DNA of 64,000 nt from Kalmanozyma brasiliensis GHG001 (taxonomy: Eukaryota > Basidiomycota > Ustilaginomycetes > Ustilaginales). This document shows positions 19,358 through 27,856 of this stretch, piece after piece. A program made the position numbers and the translations under genes. The stretch lies in contig NW_015961954.1 in the NCBI RefSeq assembly GCF_000497045.1, positions 372,001 through 436,000 of the forward strand, in the 5' to 3' direction. The notes beneath the pieces are model-generated. The model made no database searches. It saw only the letters and a program-made list of their open reading frames with translations, and was not told the origin of the DNA. The number at the start of each line of letters is the position of its first letter. Positions within the stretch are counted from its first letter, which is position 1.

Positions 19358-20893
19358 TCATGACGATGAGCTCTCTTCTTTCGTCTGTGCAGGAGGCTTA
19401 CTCGTAGCCGCCGTCGTCGGTGCGGATGGCGGCGCAGGCCTTTGCAGGGGAGGCACAATCGTCTGGGCCGGTCGTTGCGTCGCCCCCATCCCGGCCCTCC
19501 CTTGCCCGACTCTCGGCCCCAGCCCCAGTGCCTGACCCAACCCGTGCCCCGCCCCACTCCTCACCGCGCCCATTCCAGCACCCGTGACTCTGGCAGTGGG
19601 CACGCCCATACTACCCATGTTGCCCCTTCCCCCACCCAATGCCATTCCCATTCCCCCTGCTGGTCCCACACTCGTCGTGGCCATCACCGGTGCGTCAGAC
19701 CAAACCCACCCCACACCCCCAAAGCCAAAATGCTGCACCACCACCTTCTTACTCAAACACTCGGCGCGGTACATCTTGACCATCCCCCCATACACTTTGA
19801 CCCAGTTGGGTACGGTGGTGGCGATATCGTGCAGGAGAGGCGAGTGTTCGTGAAACGGACCGCGTTTGAGCGTTTGAATGCGAAGAAGAGAGGTGAGGTA
19901 GAGGTTGGGCACTGTCACTTGTCCGTCGGGTGGAGTGAGGAGGGTGGATGGGAGGATGAGTGAAGTAGAGATGAGAGCCGCGGGGTCTTTTTGCCCTGTT
20001 AGCTGGTCTTTCAGGATGCTGCTGTGCGAGGAGGCGGTGACGGCTTGGGCGGGTCGCAAGGTGGACTGAGTGCGCAGTTGCGCAGCACCAATCACGTAGG
20101 GTAGGAACTGGAAATCGTCGAGCCCCCATACGCCGTGTGACCCCGCTGGCTCGAGACCATATCGATCCTGCAGCCGCCACACCACATGCAGGTACAGCGG
20201 GAAGACTTCCAGTCCTAGACTTTCTTCCACTTCCACATCCGCTACCGTTCCTTCCTCCCCTGCAGGAGAGGAAGAGAAGAATCCGAGGCGATACAAAAAC
20301 CCTAGCCAGGCGAAGAAAGCCAACTCGTGTCCACTGCCATAGTCGATGCGCGTAAAGCTGCCGAACGAGTCGAACAGATACGCCTTGAGTTCGACCGTAA
20401 ACGGCTGTATGTGTGACGGTAGCAGGTCGGCGTGAATCTGATCGATGCGGTTCTCGAGACGGGCACCCCAATCCCGGAAGGCTAGGTTACCAAATCGTTG
20501 CGGTCGGCTTTGCGGCTCGATCTCGTCTGTCCAAGAGTCGAGCTGGTGTAGAAGCGCAATGAGCTTGTGAAGCGGTGCACCGTCATCGGCGGGAGATGAG
20601 ACGGGTAGCCGAGTTGGTTTTCCTACGCTCGCTTCGCAGACGCGCTGCAGGAACAAGAGGTAGACAGAATACGCTTCGGACTGCTTCCATCGCTCAACGT
20701 CGTCTTCGGTGACAATCTTCTTGACTGGTGCGGTGATACGTGAGAGTGTAGCTCTGTCAAACGGGATGCGTGGGATGGGAGGCAGGTCTTGCGAGCCCAG
20801 CGTGGCTGTTGATGATGAGGCGGCGGCGATGTTGGTGCTGGATGAGGACGGAGCGGCTTGTGCCCGCCGCAATGCCGGTGTGACCATCGGCAT
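19358..20893 (-). CDS. RRD1: Serine/threonine phosphatase 2A activator (PTPA/Rrd family), peptidyl-prolyl isomerase
   Basis: 511 residues from the ATG at 20893; M68 at 20887 is an equal alternative. The frame remains open to 21088, but that start would leave only 20 bases to the divergent neighbour, and the extra 65 residues look like untranslated leader. PTPA hallmarks are FGNLAFRDWGARLE, DYGSGHELAFFAWL, LDDFQFLPYVIG and YGGMVKMYRAECLSKK, followed by VVQHFGFG. The family switches PP2A catalytic subunits to the active Ser/Thr form. Beyond the conserved core (about residue 410) there is a Gly/Ala/Pro-rich tail of roughly 100 residues, as in Rrd1-type rather than Rrd2-type proteins. The RRD1/RRD2 choice is tentative. 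Confidence 0.9.
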   Translation of the reverse strand: MPMVTPALRRAQAAPSSSSTNIAAASSSTATLGSQDLPPIPRIPFDRATLSRITAPVKKIVTEDDVERWKQSEAYSVYLLFLQRVCEASVGKPTRLPVSSPADDGAPLHKLIALLHQLDSWTDEIEPQSRPQRFGNLAFRDWGARLENRIDQIHADLLPSHIQPFTVELKAYLFDSFGSFTRIDYGSGHELAFFAWLGFLYRLGFFSSSPAGEEGTVADVEVEESLGLEVFPLYLHVVWRLQDRYGLEPAGSHGVWGLDDFQFLPYVIGAAQLRTQSTLRPAQAVTASSHSSILKDQLTGQKDPAALISTSLILPSTLLTPPDGQVTVPNLYLTSLLRIQTLKRGPFHEHSPLLHDIATTVPNWVKVYGGMVKMYRAECLSKKVVVQHFGFGGVGWVWSDAPVMATTSVGPAGGMGMALGGGRGNMGSMGVPTARVTGAGMGAVRSGAGHGLGQALGLGPRVGQGRAGMGATQRPAQTIVPPLQRPAPPSAPTTAATSKPPAQTKEESSSS

Positions 20894-21108
20894 GCTGATC
20901 GACTCTTGCTCGAAACGATTGCGGTAGGATGAGAAGAAGGTTGAGAAGGAAGAGTGACGCTGAGTTGGGAATTTCAGGGTCCAGCGCAGGTGTTGGTCGT
21001 GCGCAATCAGCCGAAAGCCGACTGTGGAGGTTCTGTTCTCGGACTGGCCCTGCTCGACCTGACCTTCACTCTCGACACTGATCATCACCTCAGAGACGAG
21101 GAGTAGCC

Positions 21109-22815
21109 ATGGCAGAAGAATCTAGATGGTCAAGCTCAAGGGCGGCTCAATCAAAAGCCGCCCAGCAGTCGTCGCAGAGCAACAGCTCTCAGCAAAGTCG
21201 ATGGGCTACCAACGGCTCGAGCAACGCTGGCGGTTCTGCATCTTCCTCGTCGTGGCGGTCGCGGCCGAACGAGCCGTCTTCATCCAGTGGTAGCGCCTTC
21301 AGCAGAGCATCGGAGCCAAGAAGTAATGATCTGCGCCCGAATCATGGATCTGGCGCATCAAGATGGGCCACCCCACCATCACGCTCTGCTCCGTCAGACG
21401 ACACATCTGTCTCCTATCTGGCAGACACGCTCTCCCGGACATCGATCAGACCCACCGCGCCATCAATACATCTTCAATCGTCTCCGCACACACTGTCTCC
21501 ACAATCAGGCCGCAAAGCGAGCAGCAGCATGAGCGAAGGTCTTCAAGTGCGGGACGCCTCGCGTCCGCTAGGCGGCAAGTCGCTTGACCGGCTCGCTCTC
21601 CTCGCCTCACCCTCTCGCGGTCTCGACTCCACCTCCTCTCTCTCCACGGAGCTCTCCTCGCAGGGCAGTATGGACCTCACATCTTCTGAAGTGCAGCAAG
21701 AGTTCCGCGACTACATTTCCACGCGGCTCAACGAGAAAGCACTGCCGCTTCTGTCCAATGCAACAGGCGCCGCTTTGAGCGTGCTCTCTTCGGCACGGTA
21801 CCTGCCTTCACCCGCCAAGACGGCCGTGAGCGCCGGGGAGGAGGAGCTGCAACAGGTTTTGCTGCTAGTACGGAAGCTTCGAGAGGCGCTCGTGGCGAGT
21901 AAAAGGACGGACGGGTTCGCGGTCGAGGTGTACGAGCTGTCGGCGTATCTGGCCGTGCTGTGCGGAGATGCGACGCAGTTGGCTGCGACCTTGCCGAGGT
22001 TGGTGCTCGAGCTGTACCCTTCTGGACCAACTGAAGAGAGGGGGTCGGAGGACGTCATACGGCTCGCCAAGCATCTTGACCTGGAACACACGACGGAAAA
22101 CAGGCGCGTGCGGGTCGTCTCACTGTACATGCTGCAAACGCTCTGTCTCTCTGGTCGAGCGACGAGACTCGGGCAATACGACTCAGAGTCCGGCTCGGTG
22201 ATGGAACCTCTCCATCGCGGTCTCAGGGAATATAGAAGCTTGCGAGCGACACTATCGAGCCTGTACGGGTCAGAGCTCGATCCGCATCTCAGCATGTGCG
22301 ATACGCTCTACGAGGCGCTCCGCGACGTCGACCCGTTCCGCTTCTCGCGGCTCGTGATGGGCAAGGAAGGATACCAGATGGATGGATGGCAGAGGCTGGT
22401 GCTGCTTCAAACGGTTCCGGCGTTGCGGAGTGCAGCGTGGGCGGTGGCGCGGAAGAGCTACATGTATCTGCCCATTTCGGCGCGTGTCAAGGGTATGATC
22501 GATGGGACTGGGGTGCAAGGTGAAGGTGGGAGGGAGAGGTTCTTGGTAGAGCTGCTGCTGCTCAACACTGACCTTCTCTTGGCGATGAGCGAGGTGGCAG
22601 CAGAACCACATACCGGGAAGAAGCACGAAGAAGAGCCGCCAGAGGAGTGGGATGCGGACGACCAAACATCCGATGCGATAGGCTCTCGCGCTGATAGCAA
22701 AGGCGATCTCGAAGAGGACACTCGGCTGCACGCCTTCCTTGCACTCCAATTTGGCACTACGCTCCCAACCCGACTCATGTCCATCAAAGAAGGTCATGCT
22801 GTCAAGATTCGATAA
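21109..22815 (+). CDS. Helical protein, possibly SAC3/THP3-like (PCI-type); function uncertain
   Basis: 568 residues. The first ~180 are Ser-rich and disordered. The remainder is predicted helical: VQQEFRDYISTRLNEKA, then AVEVYELSAYLAVLCGDATQLAATLPRLV, a helix pair reminiscent of the SAC3/GANP/THP3 or CSN8/eIF3k-like repeats seen in mRNA-export and proteasome-lid proteins. The segment near AWAVARKSYMYLPISARVK is also in keeping with a PCI-type fold. No catalytic motif is visible. The reading frame has good coding character and a clean ATG. The stop lies only 11 bases from the stop of the convergent DOT5-like gene. The family assignment is weak and should be tested by profile search. Confidence 0.6.
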   Translation: MAEESRWSSSRAAQSKAAQQSSQSNSSQQSRWATNGSSNAGGSASSSSWRSRPNEPSSSSGSAFSRASEPRSNDLRPNHGSGASRWATPPSRSAPSDDTSVSYLADTLSRTSIRPTAPSIHLQSSPHTLSPQSGRKASSSMSEGLQVRDASRPLGGKSLDRLALLASPSRGLDSTSSLSTELSSQGSMDLTSSEVQQEFRDYISTRLNEKALPLLSNATGAALSVLSSARYLPSPAKTAVSAGEEELQQVLLLVRKLREALVASKRTDGFAVEVYELSAYLAVLCGDATQLAATLPRLVLELYPSGPTEERGSEDVIRLAKHLDLEHTTENRRVRVVSLYMLQTLCLSGRATRLGQYDSESGSVMEPLHRGLREYRSLRATLSSLYGSELDPHLSMCDTLYEALRDVDPFRFSRLVMGKEGYQMDGWQRLVLLQTVPALRSAAWAVARKSYMYLPISARVKGMIDGTGVQGEGGRERFLVELLLLNTDLLLAMSEVAAEPHTGKKHEEEPPEEWDADDQTSDAIGSRADSKGDLEEDTRLHAFLALQFGTTLPTRLMSIKEGHAVKIR

Positions 22816-22826
22816 CATTAATCAAA

Positions 22827-23497
22827 TCACTTCTTCTGAACAAACTCCAACGCGGACTCCCAGCTCTCGACCGGCTTGACGCTGAGCTCGACAAACGCCA
22901 GCTTGCCCTGCTTGTCGACGACAAAGTGGCTGCGTCTCGTCTTGTCGTCACTGCCCGTGAGGGCCTTGATGAGCTTGCGCTGCGGGTCCGAGATGAGATC
23001 GTAGGGAAACTTCTGCTTGTCCTTCCAGGACGAGAGCGAGGTGGGTGAGTCGTTGGAGAGACCGTAGACGGTGTAGGAGGATGAGGTGAAGGAGGCGTGG
23101 TTGTCGCGGTACAGCTTGGCCTGTGTTGTGCAGCCGGATGTGTTGGCGCGCGGGTAGCTGTGAAGTCCAGAAAGAACGCAAAGATGTCAGAGGGGGAGAA
23201 GCATCAACAGGGAGGACGGGGCGAGACTTACGAGAAGAGCACTGCGTTCTTCAGCGTGGCAGTGTCGATCTCTTTGCCGTCCTGCAGCTTGAGCTTGAAC
23301 GAAGGTAGCGCGTCGCCGACCTTGAGCTGGCCGACAGCAGCGGGCTTGGATGCGGCCGGCTTGGCCTTCTTCTCAGCAGCAGCACCGCTCGGGGCGCCGG
23401 CCGATTTGCGCTTGGCCGCAGCGGGCGCAGGGGCAGGCGCGGACGGGGCAGGCTTGCCAGCGTTCCTCGCGCTTCGTCTAGGTGCTTCGCCGCTCAT
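22827..23497 (-). CDS. DOT5: Nuclear-type thiol peroxidase (Dot5/BCP-PrxQ peroxiredoxin), one intron
   Basis: Two exons: 23497-23232 and 23157-22827. The 74-nt intron has a GTAAGT donor and an ACAG acceptor. The spliced protein has 198 residues. The N terminus is Lys/Ala/Pro-rich and basic, with a KRKSAG-type nuclear localisation signal. The AhpC/TSA fold starts at VGDALPSFKL. The splice joins codons to give LFSYPRANTSGCTTQAKLYRDNH, which contains the peroxidatic Cys (TSGCT, normally TPGCT). The residue five positions later, usually a resolving Cys in PrxQ, is not a Cys here, and I see no other Cys nearby, so it may work as a 1-Cys enzyme. The family reduces hydroperoxides in the nucleus. The 3' end nearly abuts the convergent neighbour. 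Confidence 0.88.
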
Positions 23498-23857
23498 CTT
23501 GATCTGTCGATGAGATGGATGGATGGGAGCAAGAACGATCCCTCGTAATGTTTCGATAAGTTACTGACGAGAGCATTGACGGACCCCACAGCAAAGCCAT
23601 ATGAAGCGAAAGCTTAATTCTGCAGACTCGCTTAGGTCGCGATACACTGGCCCGTGCTTGACATTCTTCTCGACGCGATAAACGTGCGACTTGGCGTGAC
23701 ACGCTACTCGAGACTCGTGATTCTATTCTTAGCTCACACAGTTGCCCCTTCGACAAGCAGATGAGGACGATGCTGTGGTATTGACGTTGTTGGTGAGTGA
23801 TGAGTGCGACGTGGAACGAGTGCATAGACATTGCTGCTGCTATCGAGGAGTAAAAAA
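23498..23857. other. Intergenic: promoter of the DOT5-like gene and 3' flank of the ankyrin gene
   Basis: 360 bases between two minus-strand genes. I see no supported gene. It presumably holds the terminator of the ankyrin gene and the promoter of the peroxiredoxin gene. Confidence 0.5.
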
Positions 23858-26800
23858 TCAGGAAGAGCCTTTGGCCTTGTTCAGAAGATTGCGTACCAAC
23901 CCGCGCTTGCCAGTGCTGCCACTGCTTGTTGTCGTCGAGGTGTTTGTGGGCTGCTCGTCTGCTGCATCATCGGTCGACCAGTTTGCCTGTCCGTGACCGT
24001 AATCCTCGGTGCCACTCAGTGACGTGTGGCTTGGCGTTTGAGAGTGTGTGGACGAGGAAGTTGCGGTGCGTAGCATATTGATGCTGGGCCTGTTCAAACC
24101 TTCCCCACGACTCAAAGAGGCGGTGCCCATCGCTCTGTCGCGGCTGGTATCGTCGTCACGTACAGGAGCGTCATCCTCAGCTCGCCAGGCGGACCACGTG
24201 GCCGGGTCCGGGCTGAGCATGCGTTCGTCATTGCGTGGGCGCGAGTCACTGCGGGCAAGATGCTCGCCCGTCAACGGTGCGTTGATGGACTCCTTTCGCG
24301 GCGGTGGCAGAGGCAGGGGCAGACTTGCGGTAGCGCTCGCACTGTTGCGGTCAGCCAATGCAGGCTCGGGCAATGCTTCGTGTCGAGCTGCATCGTACGA
24401 GGCGAGCTCCATCGGCAGAGAAGGGCTGTGTTGATGCAGACTGCGTGGCGAGCTAGTGAACTTGCCAGAAAGCGCCTTGTTTGCACCTAGCACGGGTGTC
24501 TTGGGATCATCGTCGTCGTCGTCGTCCACATCGACGGCTGCCGATGTTGTACCGTCGCTCTGGGTGGCCACAACAAACGGCAGACCGGCCGCAGAATGGA
24601 ACACGACAGGCTCGTGGCGACGTCGGGGCTGACCCTTGGCCGGCACCGATGGCGCAGCTCCTCCGCTGCGGTCAATGGCTCTGACTCCGGCTTCAGCACG
24701 ACCTGGCGTAACTTGCTGGGGCGGGGCTACGGACCTGGTAGCGGGCGTTTGAGGAGTCTGCACAATGAATGCTTGCGGAGGTGATGCAAGCCCAGACATA
24801 TTGGCCGCATCAGGCGAAGCGATCCGTGATGCGCCTTGCTTATTGTCGTCGTTCCCAGTCATTCTGTTCTGGCCTAGCCTGGATATGTCCGTTGCTGGCA
24901 GAGGTGGAGGACTGACCGTGGTGCTGACTGGACTGAAAGTGCCGCGTCTAATACCTTCTTGCGGCTGGCGACCCTCGCTGCTATGCGGTCTGCGCGACAC
25001 ACGTCGATTGTAAGACTGCGCTGCAGTTGCGGGGTAGTTGGGGGTGCGAGCATCACTAATGGAAGCGCTGCGCGTGCCATGACTCGTTGGGCGGGAAGGC
25101 GACTGATCTTCGGTGACACTGGGCAGCTTGGACCGCAGAGCTGCATTGCTGCCTCTCGTACTCAGGCTGGGCGAGGGTCCACTTCGCGCATCCCCCGCTC
25201 GCCGTCTCTCCTGGGCGAGCGCTTCTCCGTAGGCAGCGAGCTGCGCTGCCAACGATGTACTTGTGCCGTCTGGACCGTCACTAGCGTAAGGAGTCTCGTG
25301 ATTGAGAATCGCCTGTGCTTGCTCGGCAGCACTCAGGTAGTTGGAGCGAAGCGAAGAAGACGACGCCTGGCTGGCCACGCTGGCAACCGAGGCAGAACGA
25401 CCCGCACGACCCAGCGACGTAGACGAGCTGCCAGCGCCCGAGGCGCGCCCAATAAATAACGACATTCCGTTCTCTTCGGCAACGGAGAGAGCCTGGTAAT
25501 TCGTTGAGAGGCCAGGCGAGTGTCGTTGAATCGCATCGAGGCCGCGTGAACTACTTCCTGATTGAGAGCCTGAGCTGACGGCAGATGTGTGACTGCCGGA
25601 TCGATCACGCGTTGTGCGATTGAATTGGACACTGCTAGCCCTCGTGTTTTCGTCGTTCCTCGCGCCTGAGGCGCTGAGAGCCGCAGCGTCTGCCGACGAT
25701 GTCAACGCATCTCCTGCGTCTCTGGTGGTCTGCTGCTGTCGGAGTGCCGTCATGGTACGCAAGCCAGCGGGGAGGTGATGTGAGTCGTGGTGCTCGTCGC
25801 TCTCTTGTCTTTGATTGCCAGCGCTAGAGACTGGGTGGTCAAGAAACTCCTGCAAGTCGCCTTCGGCGGCGATGACATCCATATGGGAGTGTGCCTGACT
25901 CCGTTCATTATCGGTGGTGCCAGCGCTTTGAGAGCTCGAGCCGCTCACTGATCTGTCCCTGCCGCCAAGGTGAGGCATCGCCAGAGCATTGCCAGCTTGT
26001 TGGGCGGATGGTGATGGCCCTGAGGTCGAAGATTGGCCAGCTGCGCGCTTCATCGCGTCGATGCGGCTGTCCTGACCAGCTGCTGCCCTCGTTTTGTCTG
26101 CGCTTGTTCGCGGACTGACGTTGGTGACACCCAAGTGACCGGTCGGACGCAGCAAATCGAGAGAAGCATTTGCGCGTGGCGGAGGATGGTGATGGGTTGA
26201 GATCTGTTCGTTGGATCCAGCACGCGCTCGACGGATCTGGCTATCGGCGAGGAACTGATCCCGCGGCGTGGAGAGAGACGATGACGAAGAGGCGGTGCGA
26301 AGTTTTCGCTGCTGATCCAAGGCAACAGCTTCTAAACTAGAAGCTGGCAGAGCGGTTCTTGCCGCGTTCGGGCTCTTTGGCACTTCCTGTCCTTCGCTCA
26401 AGCTGTTTCCGGCCGTGCTGCGCCGCAAAGCTACGGGCGGTCGGCTGTAATCCGAGGAGCGGCCAGAGGCACGTCCAGGCTTTGCGAGCGCGTCCATGTT
26501 GATAGCGCCACCGCTGAGCATGCTGTTACTGCTCGCAGCGGACACGTCACCAAAGTAGGAGCTCGACGAAGAAGGCATGGGAGGTTTGGTGGCCAAGGAA
26601 GGAGTGGTGCTCGCGTTGGAGCCTGTGGCTTTCTTGAGGATATTGGTGAGGCTGCGTTTGCCGCCAAGCTTGCTATGCTTCTTTCCAGGACTCGAGGTTG
26701 TTGCGTCGTACGAGTGGTCAAGGTATCGACTCGAGGAGGACTGCGATACGCTTCCGGTCGCCTGCGACGACGAGCCTGTACCCAGCGCTGCTCGCAATGA

Positions 26801-27856
26801 TGCAGCTGGATGGGCTGCTTTCCCGAGGATCGAAGGGATCGAAGGTCTTCTCTTGGATTCCCGTACACTCCCTCCTGCTGCAGAAGCAGCCGCAACGCTT
26901 CCGGAGGCCACTGCTGGCGAGGGACCGGAAGGAGATCTGACAGCGCTGGATATTGAGGCAGCGTAATCGTACTGCGAGTAGCCGGTGGGAAGTGTACTTG
27001 GATTTGGAGACGTCGGGGTAGCGGTGGCAGAGAGAGGAGCCGGCGAAGCGACGGGCTGAGGTGACTTGAGGCTTGAGGAGCTCTGGTGCGGGTCCGAAAT
27101 CGAATTGGCGGTTAGCAGGGAGGAGGAGTGCGTAGCGGACGATCTGGATGCGGAAGTGGAAGTGGAAAGCTGAGGTGTTGTCGAGCGGGACATGTTGTGG
27201 GTGCTGGACGAAGTCGCTGCGGGCTGAGAGCCTCTTGATGTGCCGGGAGAAGTGCTGGGACCTGAGGCAGCATAGCGAATGTATCCTGCGGGGCCAAGGG
27301 TAACGTCGCCGCTCACGGTCTCGCGTGATTCGACCATGCCCGCGAGACCATTGGAGCCGTAGGCAGAGATCCAAGAGCGAATGAGATTGGCACACTCGGT
27401 GTTTCCGGCGCTTGTCGCGAGCGCTTCCGAGGTCACGCCGTCTTTGTCAGCGGCAGCTGGCCGCGCCCCTGCTTCGAGGAGCATGCGTACAATCTCGAGA
27501 TGACCATTGGCGGCAGCGAAGTGGAGCGGAGTGGAGCCTTCTGCTCCGGGACCACCATTTGAACCCTTCGCCTTGAGTCGAGGGGCGTTGACGTCGGCGC
27601 CGTGGAAGATGAGCATGCGCACGCTCTGTTCGCTGCCACCGGAACAAGCAGCATGCAATGGCAGAATGCCGTTGAGATTGCTGTTGGCGGATTGACCATT
27701 CTCGAGAGCGAACTTGACGAGGCCGATGTTGCCCGTAGCGGCGGCGTTGTGCAGGCCGAGGTTGGGATGCATTCCTTCCGCGTGGCTGGAGGAGCCACCG
27801 AGACCACCCTGGCCGACGGCCTTGAGAGTGGTGCGGCTGACGGCGTTGCGCAGCAT
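23858..27856 (-). CDS. Large ankyrin-repeat protein with long disordered tail
   Basis: 1332 residues, single exon. Ankyrin repeats occupy about residues 30-165: NLGLHNAAATGNIGLVKFAL, ILPLHAACSGGSEQSVRMLI, STPLHFAAANGHLEIVRMLL, then a weaker repeat around DGVTSEALA. The other ~1150 residues are Ser/Thr/Pro/Ala-rich and probably disordered, with scattered basic patches and an Asp run (DDDDDDDPK) near 1120. The last residues (TGKRGLVRNLLNKAKGSS) form a basic amphipathic helix that could bind membrane or a partner. The layout suggests an adaptor or scaffold with many phosphorylation sites. I do not recognise a specific orthologue. A 2.4 kb gene-free region lies upstream. Confidence 0.82.
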   Translation of the reverse strand: MLRNAVSRTTLKAVGQGGLGGSSSHAEGMHPNLGLHNAAATGNIGLVKFALENGQSANSNLNGILPLHAACSGGSEQSVRMLIFHGADVNAPRLKAKGSNGGPGAEGSTPLHFAAANGHLEIVRMLLEAGARPAAADKDGVTSEALATSAGNTECANLIRSWISAYGSNGLAGMVESRETVSGDVTLGPAGYIRYAASGPSTSPGTSRGSQPAATSSSTHNMSRSTTPQLSTSTSASRSSATHSSSLLTANSISDPHQSSSSLKSPQPVASPAPLSATATPTSPNPSTLPTGYSQYDYAASISSAVRSPSGPSPAVASGSVAAASAAGGSVRESKRRPSIPSILGKAAHPAASLRAALGTGSSSQATGSVSQSSSSRYLDHSYDATTSSPGKKHSKLGGKRSLTNILKKATGSNASTTPSLATKPPMPSSSSSYFGDVSAASSNSMLSGGAINMDALAKPGRASGRSSDYSRPPVALRRSTAGNSLSEGQEVPKSPNAARTALPASSLEAVALDQQRKLRTASSSSSLSTPRDQFLADSQIRRARAGSNEQISTHHHPPPRANASLDLLRPTGHLGVTNVSPRTSADKTRAAAGQDSRIDAMKRAAGQSSTSGPSPSAQQAGNALAMPHLGGRDRSVSGSSSQSAGTTDNERSQAHSHMDVIAAEGDLQEFLDHPVSSAGNQRQESDEHHDSHHLPAGLRTMTALRQQQTTRDAGDALTSSADAAALSASGARNDENTRASSVQFNRTTRDRSGSHTSAVSSGSQSGSSSRGLDAIQRHSPGLSTNYQALSVAEENGMSLFIGRASGAGSSSTSLGRAGRSASVASVASQASSSSLRSNYLSAAEQAQAILNHETPYASDGPDGTSTSLAAQLAAYGEALAQERRRAGDARSGPSPSLSTRGSNAALRSKLPSVTEDQSPSRPTSHGTRSASISDARTPNYPATAAQSYNRRVSRRPHSSEGRQPQEGIRRGTFSPVSTTVSPPPLPATDISRLGQNRMTGNDDNKQGASRIASPDAANMSGLASPPQAFIVQTPQTPATRSVAPPQQVTPGRAEAGVRAIDRSGGAAPSVPAKGQPRRRHEPVVFHSAAGLPFVVATQSDGTTSAAVDVDDDDDDDPKTPVLGANKALSGKFTSSPRSLHQHSPSLPMELASYDAARHEALPEPALADRNSASATASLPLPLPPPRKESINAPLTGEHLARSDSRPRNDERMLSPDPATWSAWRAEDDAPVRDDDTSRDRAMGTASLSRGEGLNRPSINMLRTATSSSTHSQTPSHTSLSGTEDYGHGQANWSTDDAADEQPTNTSTTTSSGSTGKRGLVRNLLNKAKGSS

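Noticed and set aside
20894..21088. 65-residue N-terminal extension of PTPA
   Set aside because: It would leave only 20 bases to the divergent neighbour, and the sequence does not resemble the family; treated as leader.
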